Assembly (NCBI GenBank): GCA_003254925.1
Contig: QANZ01037815.1
Location: forward strand, 136,525 to 200,524
Reading direction: 5' to 3'
Length of the DNA stretch: 64,000 nucleotides
Source: Chamaecrista fasciculata
Taxonomy: Eukaryota > Streptophyta > Magnoliopsida > Fabales > Fabaceae
The notes under the pieces were generated by a model. The model saw nothing but the letters and a program-made list of their open reading frames with translations, did not search any database and was not told the DNA's origin. Of the stretch, positions 25,259-37,900 are shown one piece after another. A program made the position numbers and the translations under genes. Within the stretch, counting starts at the first letter, position 1; each line of letters opens with the position of its first letter.

Positions 25259-27373
25259 TGTTGGGAAATCACGGAGCGCGTAGCGGAAGCGAAAAATAAA
25301 AATTACATTAAAACATGGCGCAAAACAAAAATGTGATTTCTCTACGAATCCGCTAGATGAATTTAAATCGGTAAAATTAGTGGTATACCTCAAGAGTTTC
25401 AATCGGTCCGGTTGAACGGTGCAATTCTGAGAAGTCCACACGAAGCGTCCTTCCTCTGCCAGTAATCCACACGAGCAGTTTAGTGGCACCAAGGTGCTAG
25501 CCTTCGGTCCTTTTCTCCAAAAGAACTTGGGAACTCGATCTACGGCTCTTAAAATTCAAGAACAATTCTTGAAGCTTAAGAGGAAAGTGGCGCCAATAAC
25601 ACACAAGAACTTTTCTTGGTTTCTCTCTCAAAAACCCTAGCTATATGGACAAATCGAATTTTCTCTCTCTCTTAGAGAAAATCGACTTTCTCTCTAGGCT
25701 TAGGGTTGTGCGAATTCTCTCTCTTGTCTCACAAAAGAAGAAAGCAAAATTCACTTTAGTGAATTAGGGTTGGCCAAGTCGACTTGCTTGACCCTATTTA
25801 TAGAGTTGAGGAATTTTGATAATTATAATTAGGGAATCCCTAAATTAATGGATTATCAAATTATAAAATTATAAGATTACAATAATATTATAATTTTAGG
25901 ACTTGAATTCTTAATTAAAATATTACCTTAATATCTTAATTGAATTCAAAATGCAATCTTTGAGAATCAAAATGGAAGATCAAATCTTCCTCCTTGGTCC
26001 CACAAGCCATGCGCCTATCCCCTCTCATTTTTAAGGAATTTAATAAATCAAAAACATTCCTAACTCTTAGGAAGTTATAACCAACTTATTATCTTCCAAT
26101 GATTTTGAATTAAAATATTACCCTCATATCTTTAATTCAAATTTTGAATCTTGAAATCTAGATCAAATTTTGAATTTAAATTCATGACTTTAATTAATAA
26201 AACATTTCCATTAATTAAAATCTCCTTATATGAGGCGCCACCCTCAACCTATTTATCTTAATATTAGTAAATTTAATAAATCAATAATCTCCTAACTTTT
26301 AGGAACCTTATCTAATTTATTATTCCCTAATATTATAATTGTAAATAGATTAATCCAATTAACTATTTAACAATTAATATATTTAAACTTGTCCCACAAA
26401 TTTAAATATCTCAACCGTAGATTTTATTTAAGACAAGACTTTATGTCCTAGACATTTAGCTATGTCTTAAATTGTGTCACCGGAGTGACTCACGATTAGC
26501 CCTAATTCGTGTCCCTTTAAGCGGTGTTTAGATCCTGCTCATGTGTGACCCAGCAGGCCTCACATGAAGTTGGTAGCAAGCCATCCCTATGACTTACAAG
26601 TCGAGAGCGGACTCTAGCAAGCCATCACGACTACCCAAAACACGTGAGTTATTGTTTTATCACAATGACCGATTTAACCTTAGTACCACCTTGTCATAGA
26701 CCCTATTGTCACACGATATCTTGGTTCTGGATAAGGCACGGGAAAGTCATCCTTAATTCAAACCACAACTTTCTCGATCTTCTTGAGTTAGTCCCAATCT
26801 ACTGAGTGGCCACTCTTTCCTTGGACAGACTCATCGAGGACGCCAGTTAGATATTTCTCATCTCTATGAGAGACAAAATCCCATCTTGGTCAACCACATT
26901 CCTCAGCACTGCAATCAACCAAACCCGTACCTAGCCCTTATGGCTACCCTGCTACGGGCAACGTTAGACTAGGCCAAAGTTTGACAACTACAACGCTGGA
27001 ATAGTCAAGACCTCAGGTCTAAGGCATCGTGACAGGTGTACAGGAGAGACTAGCTAATGACTAAACCCATGCAGGACTCTCCGGGTCAGTTCAGCAACCT
27101 GTAACCCTTTACATAATTGCATCATGACTCTCGTAAAGCATCTAGTGCATGTATCTCCATACACCGAGGTCATGCTGGTCTTAGTTCATTCTCGCTCCCA
27201 CGAGAATGATCGACCAAGGACAAATTTAGATTAATTATCTCATAATTAATCAAGGACGCTATCATAGTAAACATGCTAATAATATGATTACAACATAATT
27301 TATCTCCATAAATTAATCAATATGTTCAAAACATATACATAAAATGATTGGCCCTATGGCACAATCTCCAACA
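25259..27373. mobile_element. Solo LTR, 2115 bp, with exact 5-bp target duplication
   Basis: Begins TGTTGGGAAATCACGG and ends CTCCAACA. TAGCT flanks both ends exactly (25254-25258 and 27374-27378). Related to the 1574-bp solo LTR at 10184-11757; the right ends are close to identical over several hundred bases, while this copy is longer in the middle. No internal domain is present. Confidence 0.93.
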
Positions 27374-28595
27374 TAGCTAGCATAGTCAAAGGAATTAAAA
27401 AATCTAACAATTGAGGGGGAGAAAGTGATGCCAAACCCAAAGATACCTTGTGTTCTTCACCATCTTCTCTCAATGTTGAATACATTGGTACAACTTAGGT
27501 TATGTGAATTGGTTAGGGTTGGGTTGAGGGTCATCATATGAGGCTTGAACTTTAGTGGGAGGCAGGAACACATTGGAATACAAAAGTCAGAAAAGCTACG
27601 CCTACTACCCACCAGGAGAAAGGTTGGGAAGAAAGCCATCATTTTCAACCACTGCTAATTAACAAAGAAACGGATGCCTATCATTATCAACTTTGTCTTT
27701 TTCATTTAGGAGTTGCATTTTTGATACAGTCACACACCCCTCCACGACTAAGCTGTCCGATTCGTTTTACTGAATTGTTAGACTTTGTCTATCACTCTAT
27801 CTCATCTCTTTTTCTTTGTATGGATTGCCAGCAACTATTCATTAATTGGATGCTGAGATCTATCAAAACTTTTCAAAGGCAAAAGGACCCACGTGATTCC
27901 ATGATTGGAGAGATGAGTTAATCACACCCTTTCCTCTTTAATTTCTCATATAGCTTGAATTTACTCATCTCTCAAGAATATACCAGATGCTGGTTGCTGC
28001 TTTCTGTATTTGCGTCTGCTTCAAGCAGTTCCCGTATAAAGAGACCATGCACATACATCACTTTCTTTTATGTGCAACGTTGATGAAGAAAAAGTAGCTT
28101 ATTTCAAAGCCCATCCATATTCAACAACAGCAAATGAATCATGATGTATAACCATTATCCATGTCAGAAAGCCTAGTTGAGCTACTATTCTGCGCAATTT
28201 GTACATGTGGTTTTAATTGAGTTTAAAAGAGAAAGGCTTAACTGGGTCATTTGAATTAAGCATCAGACAACACAACTAGTACTCTTGCTCTTTTACCCTA
28301 ACGACACTGAATAGATTGCAATACATGATAGAGCTAACTGGAGAAAGAATGCTTCTCTATAGTCATAAAGTATAAATAGGCTCAAGATATGATAGCTATT
28401 GACAGGATGTCGAGTCCCATGTGCAAATTGCAACACAAACAATTTTATCAGAGAAAAACATTGAGGCAGAAAACAAGCAGAGATCCCAACGAGCACAAAC
28501 ACTGTTTTACAGTTCTTTTTCCGATGCTGAAATTTATTTTCGATCTAGCCATGGACGTATCATTTGATTGTGCAACTTTATTGAATCGTAGTACT
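27374..28595. other. Intergenic DNA, no gene recognised
   Basis: Mixed-composition sequence with several short frames on both strands, none with a recognisable domain, credible splice structure or length above about 70 codons. Nothing else can be supported. Confidence 0.45.
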
Positions 28596-28753
28596 AAAAA
28601 AAAGGACCAACCCACTTCGAGTCCCACTTGGTGTGGTGCTGGGAAAGGGAATATACTAGCAGTCTTATCCCTACTTTTTTGTAGAGAGGCTGGTTCGAAT
28701 CCACGACCTCAGACTCCACGGTAAGCATACTTACCGCTGAGCCAAGCCGGCCC
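28596..28753 (-). mobile_element. tRNA-derived SINE
   Basis: On the minus strand it opens GGGCCGGCTTGGCTCAGCGG, giving an A-box-like TGGCTCAGCGG, followed about 35 nt later by a B-box-like GATTCGAACC, then unrelated body sequence and a terminal T-run (A-run at 28596-28603 on plus). This is the layout of a plant Pol III-type SINE. It does not fold as a full tRNA. Confidence 0.7.
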
Positions 28754-31395
28754 TTCATTGACCCTTTAGCTTGGTAACCAAATTAGATTCTCAGATACAT
28801 CACTTTGAATAAATACATATAAAAATGGGCAAAAGTATTAGAAATATATTATGAAGAGTTATTCTATACAACTTTCAGTTATGACTTACATTGACTTTCA
28901 CAAAGGTTTTAAAATGCTATTAAAAGATATTAAGAGTAACAGTAACACATCACTCTTCACAAAGATATGACATATTTAGATATCAATTAATCAGATATAG
29001 GAATCTATGACTGTTAAAAGATGCTTTTATACAATGGATGCAGCAGCTCAAACACAACGGAAAGTCCTCGGTTGATTCTTACTCTGAAAGGACTTCTGTT
29101 ATCCATTAGTGACCACCGAAGTGAAGGGGCCAATTTGGAAACCAATGCCTGCTATTTATGATCTCTTGTTTCCTATCAACCAAAATTTACCAGTAAATTA
29201 CTTCACCAAGATAATTACCACCTGATGGAGAGTATGAAACATAGTCAACCGATGACATAATGACTGTAAATTTAATTCAGTCAGATGATATGGAGCACCA
29301 CGGTGATATTCATTCCTTTCTCAATGGGCACAAAAATCCAACAAAAGTTCAATCTTTTAACTTGTAATCTAAAATCCAGAAATAACAAACAATTAAATGA
29401 AGCGCCAATGCTAAAAGAAACTTATGCAGACCTTCTTATATTAATCGCAAATTCCATATTAATTAATGCACATTTGTTCGAGGGCTTTAACCTTTCACAC
29501 ACACAAACACATATATAATAAAACATCTAAAAACAATTTAATTTATTCAAGTATAAGTGTACATATTAGGGAAAAAAAAATACTAGAAGAGATCAATACA
29601 GAAATAGAAAGAAAGTTCAAAATAGTAATAGAAAAGGAGACATGCAGACGTCCAAGAGAGAAACCAAGGAAAGCTTAGGAAGTCAAGAGGAGAAAAATAC
29701 TAATGACTCGATGATTTTGAGAAGCCTGCCAAGGAAAAAGGATAAATTTAAATTTTCCAAGAGGTTAAATTAAGCTGATTGTCTGCATTGGATGGGAACT
29801 TACTGAGAGCTATTTAACTTGTCATGGGAAAACTTAAATATGGTTTCTTATGCTAAATTAGGCTTCAAAATTATTAATGAAACAAAAGCTTTGAATTCTT
29901 TAACAGCAGAAAGAGGGTACTATCCCTCCTTGTATAGAGTTAACAAAAGTTTTGAATTCTTTAACAGCAGAAAGAGGATACTATCCCTCCTTGTTAACTC
30001 TATAGAGTGGAATTCTATGATTACAGACTGCAAAAAAGCAATGGATGCCAATAAATTTTATAGGGTGGATCTAATAAGAGTCTTAATCGGATTTATTCTC
30101 TATCACAGGAAATTTATTGACTTGGACATTTGAAAAAGGACCTAATTGACAGCTATATAAAGATATTGTTGACTAATGACTCTCATTTCATGGGTAACAT
30201 GTTGGTTGTCAATACTGGATTCAGAGTATCAACTATCAAGTGATCCAATCCCAAATTCTATACAACAAGGAAGTCGACAATTTAAAGGATGCTTGACTTG
30301 AGTTTTGCATACCTTTCATGAAGGAGCAAAGGTAGCAGCAGCAGCAAAGCCAACTGAGAAATTTACATTAGCAGTCCAAAACAATCAGTGGCTGCAGGGG
30401 AGGCAGAGATAGTGGGTGAGGTCATTTTAATGCTGTGGTGGAAGCAGGGAACTTGGAGAGTGGAGATCCACGAACGTGTAATCAATACTGGGATCGGAAT
30501 GTATTATACTGTAGTACCCAGTGTCGATGACGGCAAGCTGACTCTCGGCAATATGTTAATACCCTTTCACAATCTAAGACATCTACCTTGACACTACAGT
30601 AGTTTAGTTGTTTTACTCAGTTGCAAATATTAAAGTAGACACAGTCCCCTTCCATGACAACCCCCATCTCTTCTGGTTAGGTATTGATTGTCCCTCCTCA
30701 TTCTCTCATTGTTGGTTCACAAATATTGGCAAAACTGATCACATGAAAAGAGACTCTGGTTCCGGTATCATTTCTCCACAGGATTCGTCACATGCATTTG
30801 GAAGACATTCTTGCTGATGGTTCAGGTTCTAAGGTCCTGAGAGGTGGCAATGCCTCTCCTTTTCCCTCTTTACCCTAGTCTTCTGTCTAAGGTCATGGAC
30901 TCATATTGGGCTTCATCTCCAGATGGTCTGAGTTCAACATGATACATTCATTGGGTGTGGAAATCAAATGCCATAGGAGATTAAAAGGGAAAGCATGGTC
31001 ATCCGTTCTCGTGTGAAGGTTGAATATTGAGCCGACACAAACTGCAACTTCTATTGGGTGACAATGGGTTTGATATTCCTCTCTTGATTAATAAGTTATC
31101 GTGTTATAAACAGCCAGTCATCCAAATTTTGGCAGAACTTGTGTTTCACTTAAATGAGACAGTGAAAAATATGGAAATTGACTGTCATGTATTTTTTCTA
31201 CCTCTTACATTCAGTAACATATTTTTTCTACCTCTTAGCAAAAATATGGAAATTGACTATCATATTTTTGCTAAAATTGACTATCACAGCCTAATTAGCA
31301 TATTTATGTTACCAAGGCACTCACTGTTGCCTGACTTGAGTTTTTACATCAGAAGCTAGGCTGGATTAATATCTCTGCTCTAGCTTGAAGGAAAC
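28754..31395. other. Intergenic DNA with small local duplications
   Basis: A 61-bp unit is tandemly duplicated at 29881-29993 (CTTTGAATTCTTTAACAGCA shared). At about 31160-31290 the words TTTTTTCTACCTCTTA and AATATGGAAATTGACT recur. About 30650-30830 has a faint resemblance to retroelement coding sequence that I do not consider safe to call. No host gene seen. Confidence 0.45.
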
Positions 31396-31920
31396 TGTGA
31401 GAGTTAGTAATGACACATCAGCTTCAATTTCCTAGGATCTTGCTATTATTAATATTTTCTGTTATCTCATAATCCTAGGGACCCTCTATCCTTTAAAATA
31501 ATTCAAATTCTTCTGATGTATTATTATTGATTCTTTAGGATCTTGCTGTAATCTTCTTTTAATTTCAAATTATTCTGTTGTATCTTTATTCTTTCTCCTA
31601 TCTCTAGGGAGTCAACCATTGTAACTTTATATACACATTCCGTAATCAAATCAAATTATCTATTTCCTCTCAAATTTGCTGTCACTGTTTTATGGTATCA
31701 GAGCACTAAAAACCTCTCACCAGCCTTTCAATCCTCATGGCCTCCTCAAACCCTCAATCAGCGGCAGCGGCAACCACCACTGTGGTTAGCGCTGACAAGA
31801 CCTCCGGTCATCAAGCCACCATTGTTCAATTCAACCCAGCCACTCAACTACCCATTAAACTTTCTGGTCCCCAAAATTTTTCCTCATGGAAAGCCCAAGT
31901 CTTTAATGTTGATGAGAGGC
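31396..31920 (+). mobile_element. 5' fragment of a Ty1/copia element (LTR, PBS, start of gag)
   Basis: About 31396-31684 reads as an LTR (TGTGAGAG...GTCA) with a TATA-like TTTATATACAC. It is followed by the canonical copia primer-binding site TGGTATCAGAGC (31693-31704), complementary to initiator tRNA-Met, and by a gag start at 31737 with PIKLSGPQNFSSWKAQV, typical of copia gag N-termini. The element is a broken fragment; no pol or 3' LTR follows. Confidence 0.85.
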
Positions 31921-33261
31921 CATAACTTCTTTTGCCATTTAGATGGCATAACTTCCATTGCTTTTTCCCCAGGTGAAAAAGCATAGTAACATGAGTTGTT
32001 AGAAAATGCCCAGTTTCAGGAACTTCACAAACCATGCTTGCACCTTATCCTTCAACTTATTTAGTGTTAATTAGATTCAACGAAGATTTGTTGATCTGCA
32101 CTTCTTAGTATTGTAGAGTGCTAATAATCTACAATTACATGTAATTTAAACTCACTCTCACCGACCACAGCCCCAAACCCCACCCTCCAGATAAGGAACT
32201 TCAAATAAGAGCAGATATATATATATATATATATATATATACTATAAGAGTCAATAGTGGAAAGATGAAGATGGAAAACCAAAAAAAAAAACAATAAGAG
32301 TCAAGAAGAGGGTGACAGGAGCACGTGAAAGAGAATGAGCTCCTAGTTCTAGATATAAGGAACAGCATCCATTCTTTGAAGCCAATAGAGTACGTCAGGC
32401 CAACAGTAATGAACTTTTCCAAACAAGGATGATAAACAAGTATTAAAAGTTTGTTTTGCAACTTTTGTCCACAATATTTTACATATGATTAATCGTTTCT
32501 CCCCTGTCAAACAAGTATCCGGTTTAGCTTTGGGCCAAGAGAGTCCAATAACACAGTCAGAGATTGTTAACCAAGTATTGTATAGATTGTAACCCAGAAA
32601 TAAGTGGTTAACCATCATAATTAGAGTATAGATATCACCCCTATACACCAAATCATAACGAATTTCAATCCCAAAAGTGCTATTGCTATCTAGATCAAAG
32701 AGATAGAATTCAAGTAGAATAGAAATCTACTTGAATTATGCATTATTTATTTAAGGTTGCAACTGGTTGTTTGTTTCACGTAAACTTTTGCTCCAAAACC
32801 TCTAACAGAAATCAGGTATGTGGATACAATCATCACTTGTATTGAATCAAGTAAGAAAACAGTGCAGAAGTATCATTTGTAATATGAATTGCCAATTATA
32901 AACTAGAGTGCAGCGAAAGAAAGGGTCCTTGTTTTTCAAATCACCTCATTCTATGATCTGTAATTTTGTGGAACCTTTAACAGTAAGAGATATCTTGATA
33001 TGGTAAGACTATGAATATGATGTGTTGTCGACATAAAAGTAGGATAACAGCCTCTAATTATTTCCGTATCCTACCGATTTGGCAAATTGTATACAACAAG
33101 TATAATTAATAGACAACAAATGCAAACAAGTGAGGCATGAAGCAAGCAAGAGAACGAAGCGAAATGGTAAAAATAATGAAAATGATAAGCAAGCAGAAAA
33201 GAGAAAGGGAGGAAGAGGAATACTTTACAGAAAGAAAAAGAATAGGAGAATGAGCGAGGAA
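31921..33261. other. Intergenic DNA with a (TA)n microsatellite
   Basis: A (TA)n run lies at about 32214-32241. Otherwise no frame, repeat or RNA gene could be supported. The portion nearest 33261 may be 3'UTR of the small minus-strand ORF. Confidence 0.45.
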
Positions 33262-33555
33262 TCAATCGGAATGGGAATGATGATAGTAATCGTCCAAGTG
33301 GAGGGTGGTAGAAGAATCATCTGAGTCGTCGTCGTCGGAGTAATAATAGGCGTAATAGGAATCGGGTTGGGGGAAGCAGAAGAAGGTCCAGAGGCAGAGA
33401 GCGAGACGACCCAGTTGTTGCAGAGGGAAACAGCAAACCAGATCCAACAGCTGCTCACTCGACACGCCATCTCCATCTCCAATGCACGCCACCGATTGCC
33501 ATACCGACGCCGATACGTGTGCCACCGATACCACTATCAAGCTGTTGAAAACCAT
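33262..33555 (-). CDS. Hypothetical 97-aa protein with acidic Asp-rich tail
   Basis: I do not recognise this protein. The minus-strand frame runs from ATG at 33555 to TGA at 33262, uninterrupted, in DNA markedly richer in GC than its surroundings. The first about 60 residues are hydrophobic with several Cys and Trp (CCFPLQQLGRLALCLWTFFC at about residues 41-60, a possible membrane segment). Then comes PDSYYAYYYSDDDDSDDSS and a His/Asp-rich end (HLDDYYHHSHSD). The start context AGAATGG is acceptable. Two W-box cores lie about 80-95 bp upstream. No intron is needed. It could be a real small plant protein or a first exon; a chance frame is possible. Confidence 0.5.
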   Translation of the reverse strand: MVFNSLIVVSVAHVSASVWQSVACIGDGDGVSSEQLLDLVCCFPLQQLGRLALCLWTFFCFPQPDSYYAYYYSDDDDSDDSSTTLHLDDYYHHSHSD

Positions 33556-33635
33556 TCTGATCGATTTTGGATTTGGTTATGCTTCTTCTTCCTCCAAAAA
33601 AACAAAATAAAAACTAATTCATTTCGCCACTCACT

Positions 33636-33647
33636 TTGACTTTGACC
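33636..33647 (-). promoter_or_regulatory. Tandem W-box cores
   Basis: TTGACTTTGACC on the plus strand contains two TTGAC[C/T] cores, the binding site of WRKY factors, upstream of the 97-aa ORF. Paired W-boxes are typical of stress-responsive plant promoters, but short sites like this also occur by chance. Confidence 0.35.
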
Positions 33648-34320
33648 AATCCCTCTTTATCCCAAAACTCATTCATTTCCCTCAATATTTCACTATTCTC
33701 CAATATAATGCTAGACAATTATAAATCCATACTGTTACTATCATACAAACTTAAACGAGTAACAATCTGATATCATGAATTCTAATAAATAATTCATGAG
33801 ATGGCTGCAAGCAAACACGTTGTGCAGAAACTGGTCAACATAGACAGACACTGTAACGTATCTGTACGCAGGGTGGGTACTGGGTAATGCTATTATTACC
33901 ATTTATTTTTATCAAGTGTCTTGAAAAAAAGTCCATCCTTCGAGTGACACCCTCAATTGAGCTTCAGATATTTGAATTTTCGCATTAATTAATATATAAT
34001 AAACTGAATCGACAGATACGCAAGGCAATTAGGATATTGGAATGAAATTGTGAGTCAGTCCACCACGTAAAGTCTCCGAACTTAAATTTAACGAGTCGGA
34101 ACAGGTCAACAAATTCATTTTTTATCACAGACACACTGGATCGGGTGATCCGAGTCTCAAACACGTAGCACTCAAATCAAATCAAATCTCCATTAAAATT
34201 TGGCCATATGGGGGCTTAGATTTGGCACCAACAGTATAAAAAATCTATGGATACCGTAACGTGTTAGCTTGTACAACTCAGTGCTCACTCGTCGTCTCAA
34301 GTGCCTCAAAAAGTAATAGT
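33648..34320. other. Intergenic DNA, nothing recognised
   Basis: AT-rich spacer between the 97-aa ORF and the solo LTR. No frame above 60 codons with any familiar feature, no RNA gene and no repeat that I could match elsewhere in the window. Confidence 0.45.
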
Positions 34321-34774
34321 TGTGAATGTTGGTTGAAAATTGGGGATAGGTGAGTTTGTGCAAATTCCCACAATGTTTGGGTTTAGAATGTGGGAGGGAC
34401 TCAACTAGTATAAAAGGAGGCTTGAATATAAGTACATTAAGTCAATACACTTTAAGCATTGTATTAGACTTATAAATTCCTCCCTCTCTTGTATTTAATT
34501 TTAGAGTTGTCCTTTTGTTGTTAGAGTGTGGGAGGTGTAGTCAAATAATTGCTTTGAAAGAGTGTGGGTGTATTTGGTGTAAGGGTTGAGAGAAGATGTG
34601 TGATGTAATAATTTTCACATAATATTTTCTCTAGTTGTCTTTTGGCAACGGTCGTTGGTTTTTTTCCCGATGTGGGTTTCCCACGTTAATTTCTCTTGTG
34701 TTGTGATTGTAGTATTATTCCATCTTGTTTCTCTATTTTAATTTTCTGTTGGGGTATTGTTTTTATGCCCAACA
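34321..34774. mobile_element. Solo LTR, 454 bp, with 5-bp target duplication ATAGT
   Basis: Starts TGTGAATGTTGG and ends TATGCCCAACA, with ATAGT immediately on both sides (34316-34320 and 34775-34779). It contains a TATA-like TATAAAAGG near 34411. No PBS or gene follows, so it is a solo LTR unrelated to the two longer ones. Confidence 0.85.
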
Positions 34775-34984
34775 ATAGTGTAATACTACTATATAAATAG
34801 TACAGTATTTTAAAAAAATCATTAAAGTTTGGGCATAAAAGGTAACACCACATAGCGGACGTAACAAAATCTCAATATCTCTTTTGTTAACAGGATATGC
34901 ATAGACTTGGATTCTCTCTGTATTTTCTACTCCCTCTCGCCCTCACTCAGAGGTTACTTCTGATTTTAATTATCGCAAAGACCC

Positions 34985-37900
34985 TCTCTATATTCACCCA
35001 TCTGATAACCCCGGTCTCCAATTGGTTTCCAGCAGCCCACTCACCTTGGGAAATTATCTCATATGGAGCAGAAGTATGTTGATAGCGTTAAAAGCTAAAA
35101 ACAAGCTTGGTTTCATCAATGGAGCCTCCTCGAAGCCTTCTAATGCTTCTTCTAATACTTATATGCAATGGCACTTTGTGGATTCGATGGTCACGTCTTG
35201 GATTCTCAATGCCATGTCCAAGGAGCTTGCTGAGGCCTACATTTATACTAGCTCTGCTCGCCAACTTTGGACTGACCTGGAGGAGAAGTTTGGTGAAAGT
35301 GATAAGCCCCAAATTTTCAGTCTCAAGAAACAGTTAGCTTCCCTCATTCAAGGTAATGATTCTCTCGCTCTCTACTCCACTAAGCTTAAGAAATTGATGG
35401 ATGAGTTGAATTGCTATTAAAATATTACAATAATATCTTTAATTCAAATTTTGAATTCTGAATTTAAATTCTTTATTGAATTAAAATATTATCCCAATAT
35501 CTTAATTCAAATCTAGAATCTTAAACTCAAATTCAAATTCATGACTTAAATTAATAAAACATTTTTATTAATTAAATCACCTAAAATTGAGGCGCCATCC
35601 TCAAGCAAAATATTAGGGAATTTTATAAATCAATAATCTCCTAACTTTTAGGAATTATTTAATTTATTATTTCCCAATATTTAAATTGTAAATAATTAAT
35701 CTCTATTAATCATTTAACAATTATTTAAACTGTAGAAAATTTAAGACAAGACATAATGTCCCAGACATTTCCTCTGTGTCTTAAATTAGGCCACGGAGTG
35801 ACCCACGAATTACCCTAATTCGTGTCCCTTAAAAGGTGTGTTCTAATCCTGCTCGTGTGTGACCCAGCAGGCCCCACGTGAAGTTGGCAGTAGGTCATCC
35901 CCATGTCCTACAAGTCGTGAGCGGACTCTAGCAAGCCATCGCGACTACCCAAAACACGTGAGTTGATCGATCGTTACCAGAACCGATTTTAACCTTCGTA
36001 CCTCCTAGGCACCGACCCTATTGTTCTGCGATATCTTGGTTATGGATCAGGCACGGGAAAGTCATCCATGATCCAAACCTTTACTTTCTCGATCTCCTTG
36101 AGTAAGTCCCATATACTAGCGTGGCCACGCCTTTTCCTGGACAGACTCATCGAGGGCGCCAGTAAGATATCTCCCAATTTAATGGGGAACAAAATCCCAA
36201 TTTTGGTCAGTCCACATTCCTCAGCACGGCAATCAACCAGACCCGTACTTAGCCCTTATGGCTACCCTGCTACGGGCAACGTTAGACTAAGCCAAAGTCT
36301 GACAACTGCAACGCCGGAATAATGATGACCTCAGGTCTAAGGCGTCGTGACAGGCGTACAAGAGAGGCAAGCTGATGACTAAACCCATGCAGGACTCTCC
36401 AGGTCAGTCCAGCAACTCGTAACCCTTTACGTAATTGCACCATGACTCTCATTCCAGCATCTAGTGCGTGCATCCCTATGCACTGAGGTCATGTTGATCT
36501 TAGTTCATTTTCGCTCCCACGAAAATAATTGATCAGGGACAGATTTAGATTAATTATCGTATAATTAATCACGGATGTAATCACAGTAAACATGCTAATA
36601 ATGTGAAAACCATTAATTTATCTCTATAAATTAATTCATATGTTCATAACATATACATAAGAGGATTGGCCCTAGGGCACAATTCCTATCAGATGGCACC
36701 ATTGATAGATACAAAGCCCGATTGGTTGCCAAGGGATACAATTAGGTTGAAGGAGTGGATTATGTGGACAGTTTTTCCCTGTTGCGAAGCCCGTCACATT
36801 ACGATTGCTTCTTGCTTTAGCTTCTATCCATGGTTGGCCTCTTCATCAATTGGACATCAATAATGCTTTTTTGCATGGTTACTTGGAAGAAGAAGTATTC
36901 ATGACTCCTCCCCCTGGTTATACTGTTGCCGAAAAGGATCAAGTATGTAAGTTGAAAAGAAGTTTATATGGTCTCAAACAAGCTTCGAGACAATGGAACA
37001 TTGAATTGACTAGAAGATTACAGCTCATTGGTTTCATCCAATCTGATCATGACCATTGCTTATTTACTGACACAGCTAGGGATGTTTTCATTGCACTCAT
37101 AGTTTATGTGGATGATATCTTAATTACAAGAACTTCTCTTGCCTCAATAACCAAGGTCAAGTCATATCTTAATGAGCAATTCACTATTAAAGACCTTGGT
37201 GATGCCAAGTTTTTTTTTGGTTTGGAGATAACACGTTCTTCTCAAGGGATTTATGTGAATCAGCGCAAATATGTGCTTGATTTACTTGATGAAGCTGGTT
37301 TGGTTGCAGCTAAAGTCACAACAACACCTATGATTAAATCTGCAGCTTTTACTACTTGTGAAGGACCAAAACACTCAGACCCAGCCCAATACTGCAGATT
37401 AGTGGGGAAGTTGCTTTATTTGGGATTTACTCGACCGGATATTGCTTATGCCACGCAACAGTTAAGTCTACATGTTCAAGATCCTCACACAGTTCATTGG
37501 AATGCTGCATTACATGTCCTCAAGTATCTTAAAAACAGCCCCGCCAAAGGATTATTTTATCCTTCTACTGCAAAATTACAACTCTCAGCATATTGTGATG
37601 CTGATTGGGCTGCTTGTCCAACCACAAGGCGCTCTCTCACCGGTTATTGCATTTTCCTTAGTGACTCGTTGATTTCTTGGAAGACCAAGAAACAACCTAC
37701 AGTGTCTCGTAGTTCCGCTGAAGCCGAATATCGCAGTTTAGCATCCACTGTATGTGAAATTCAGTGGATTAATTATGTTTTGCAGCATCTTTCCATCACA
37801 ATTCCTAAACCTATACCCTTGTGGTGTGACAATCAGGCCGCTATTTACATTGTGCAAAATCCTGTGTTTCATGAGCGGACTAAGCACATTGAAATAGATT

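Noticed and set aside
28680-28753. Functional tRNA gene on the minus strand
   Set aside because: A and B boxes are present but acceptor and anticodon arms do not pair; the body continues as a SINE.
30650-30830. Retroelement protease-like segment (TDHMKRDSG)
   Set aside because: Resemblance is limited to a few residues; too weak to call.
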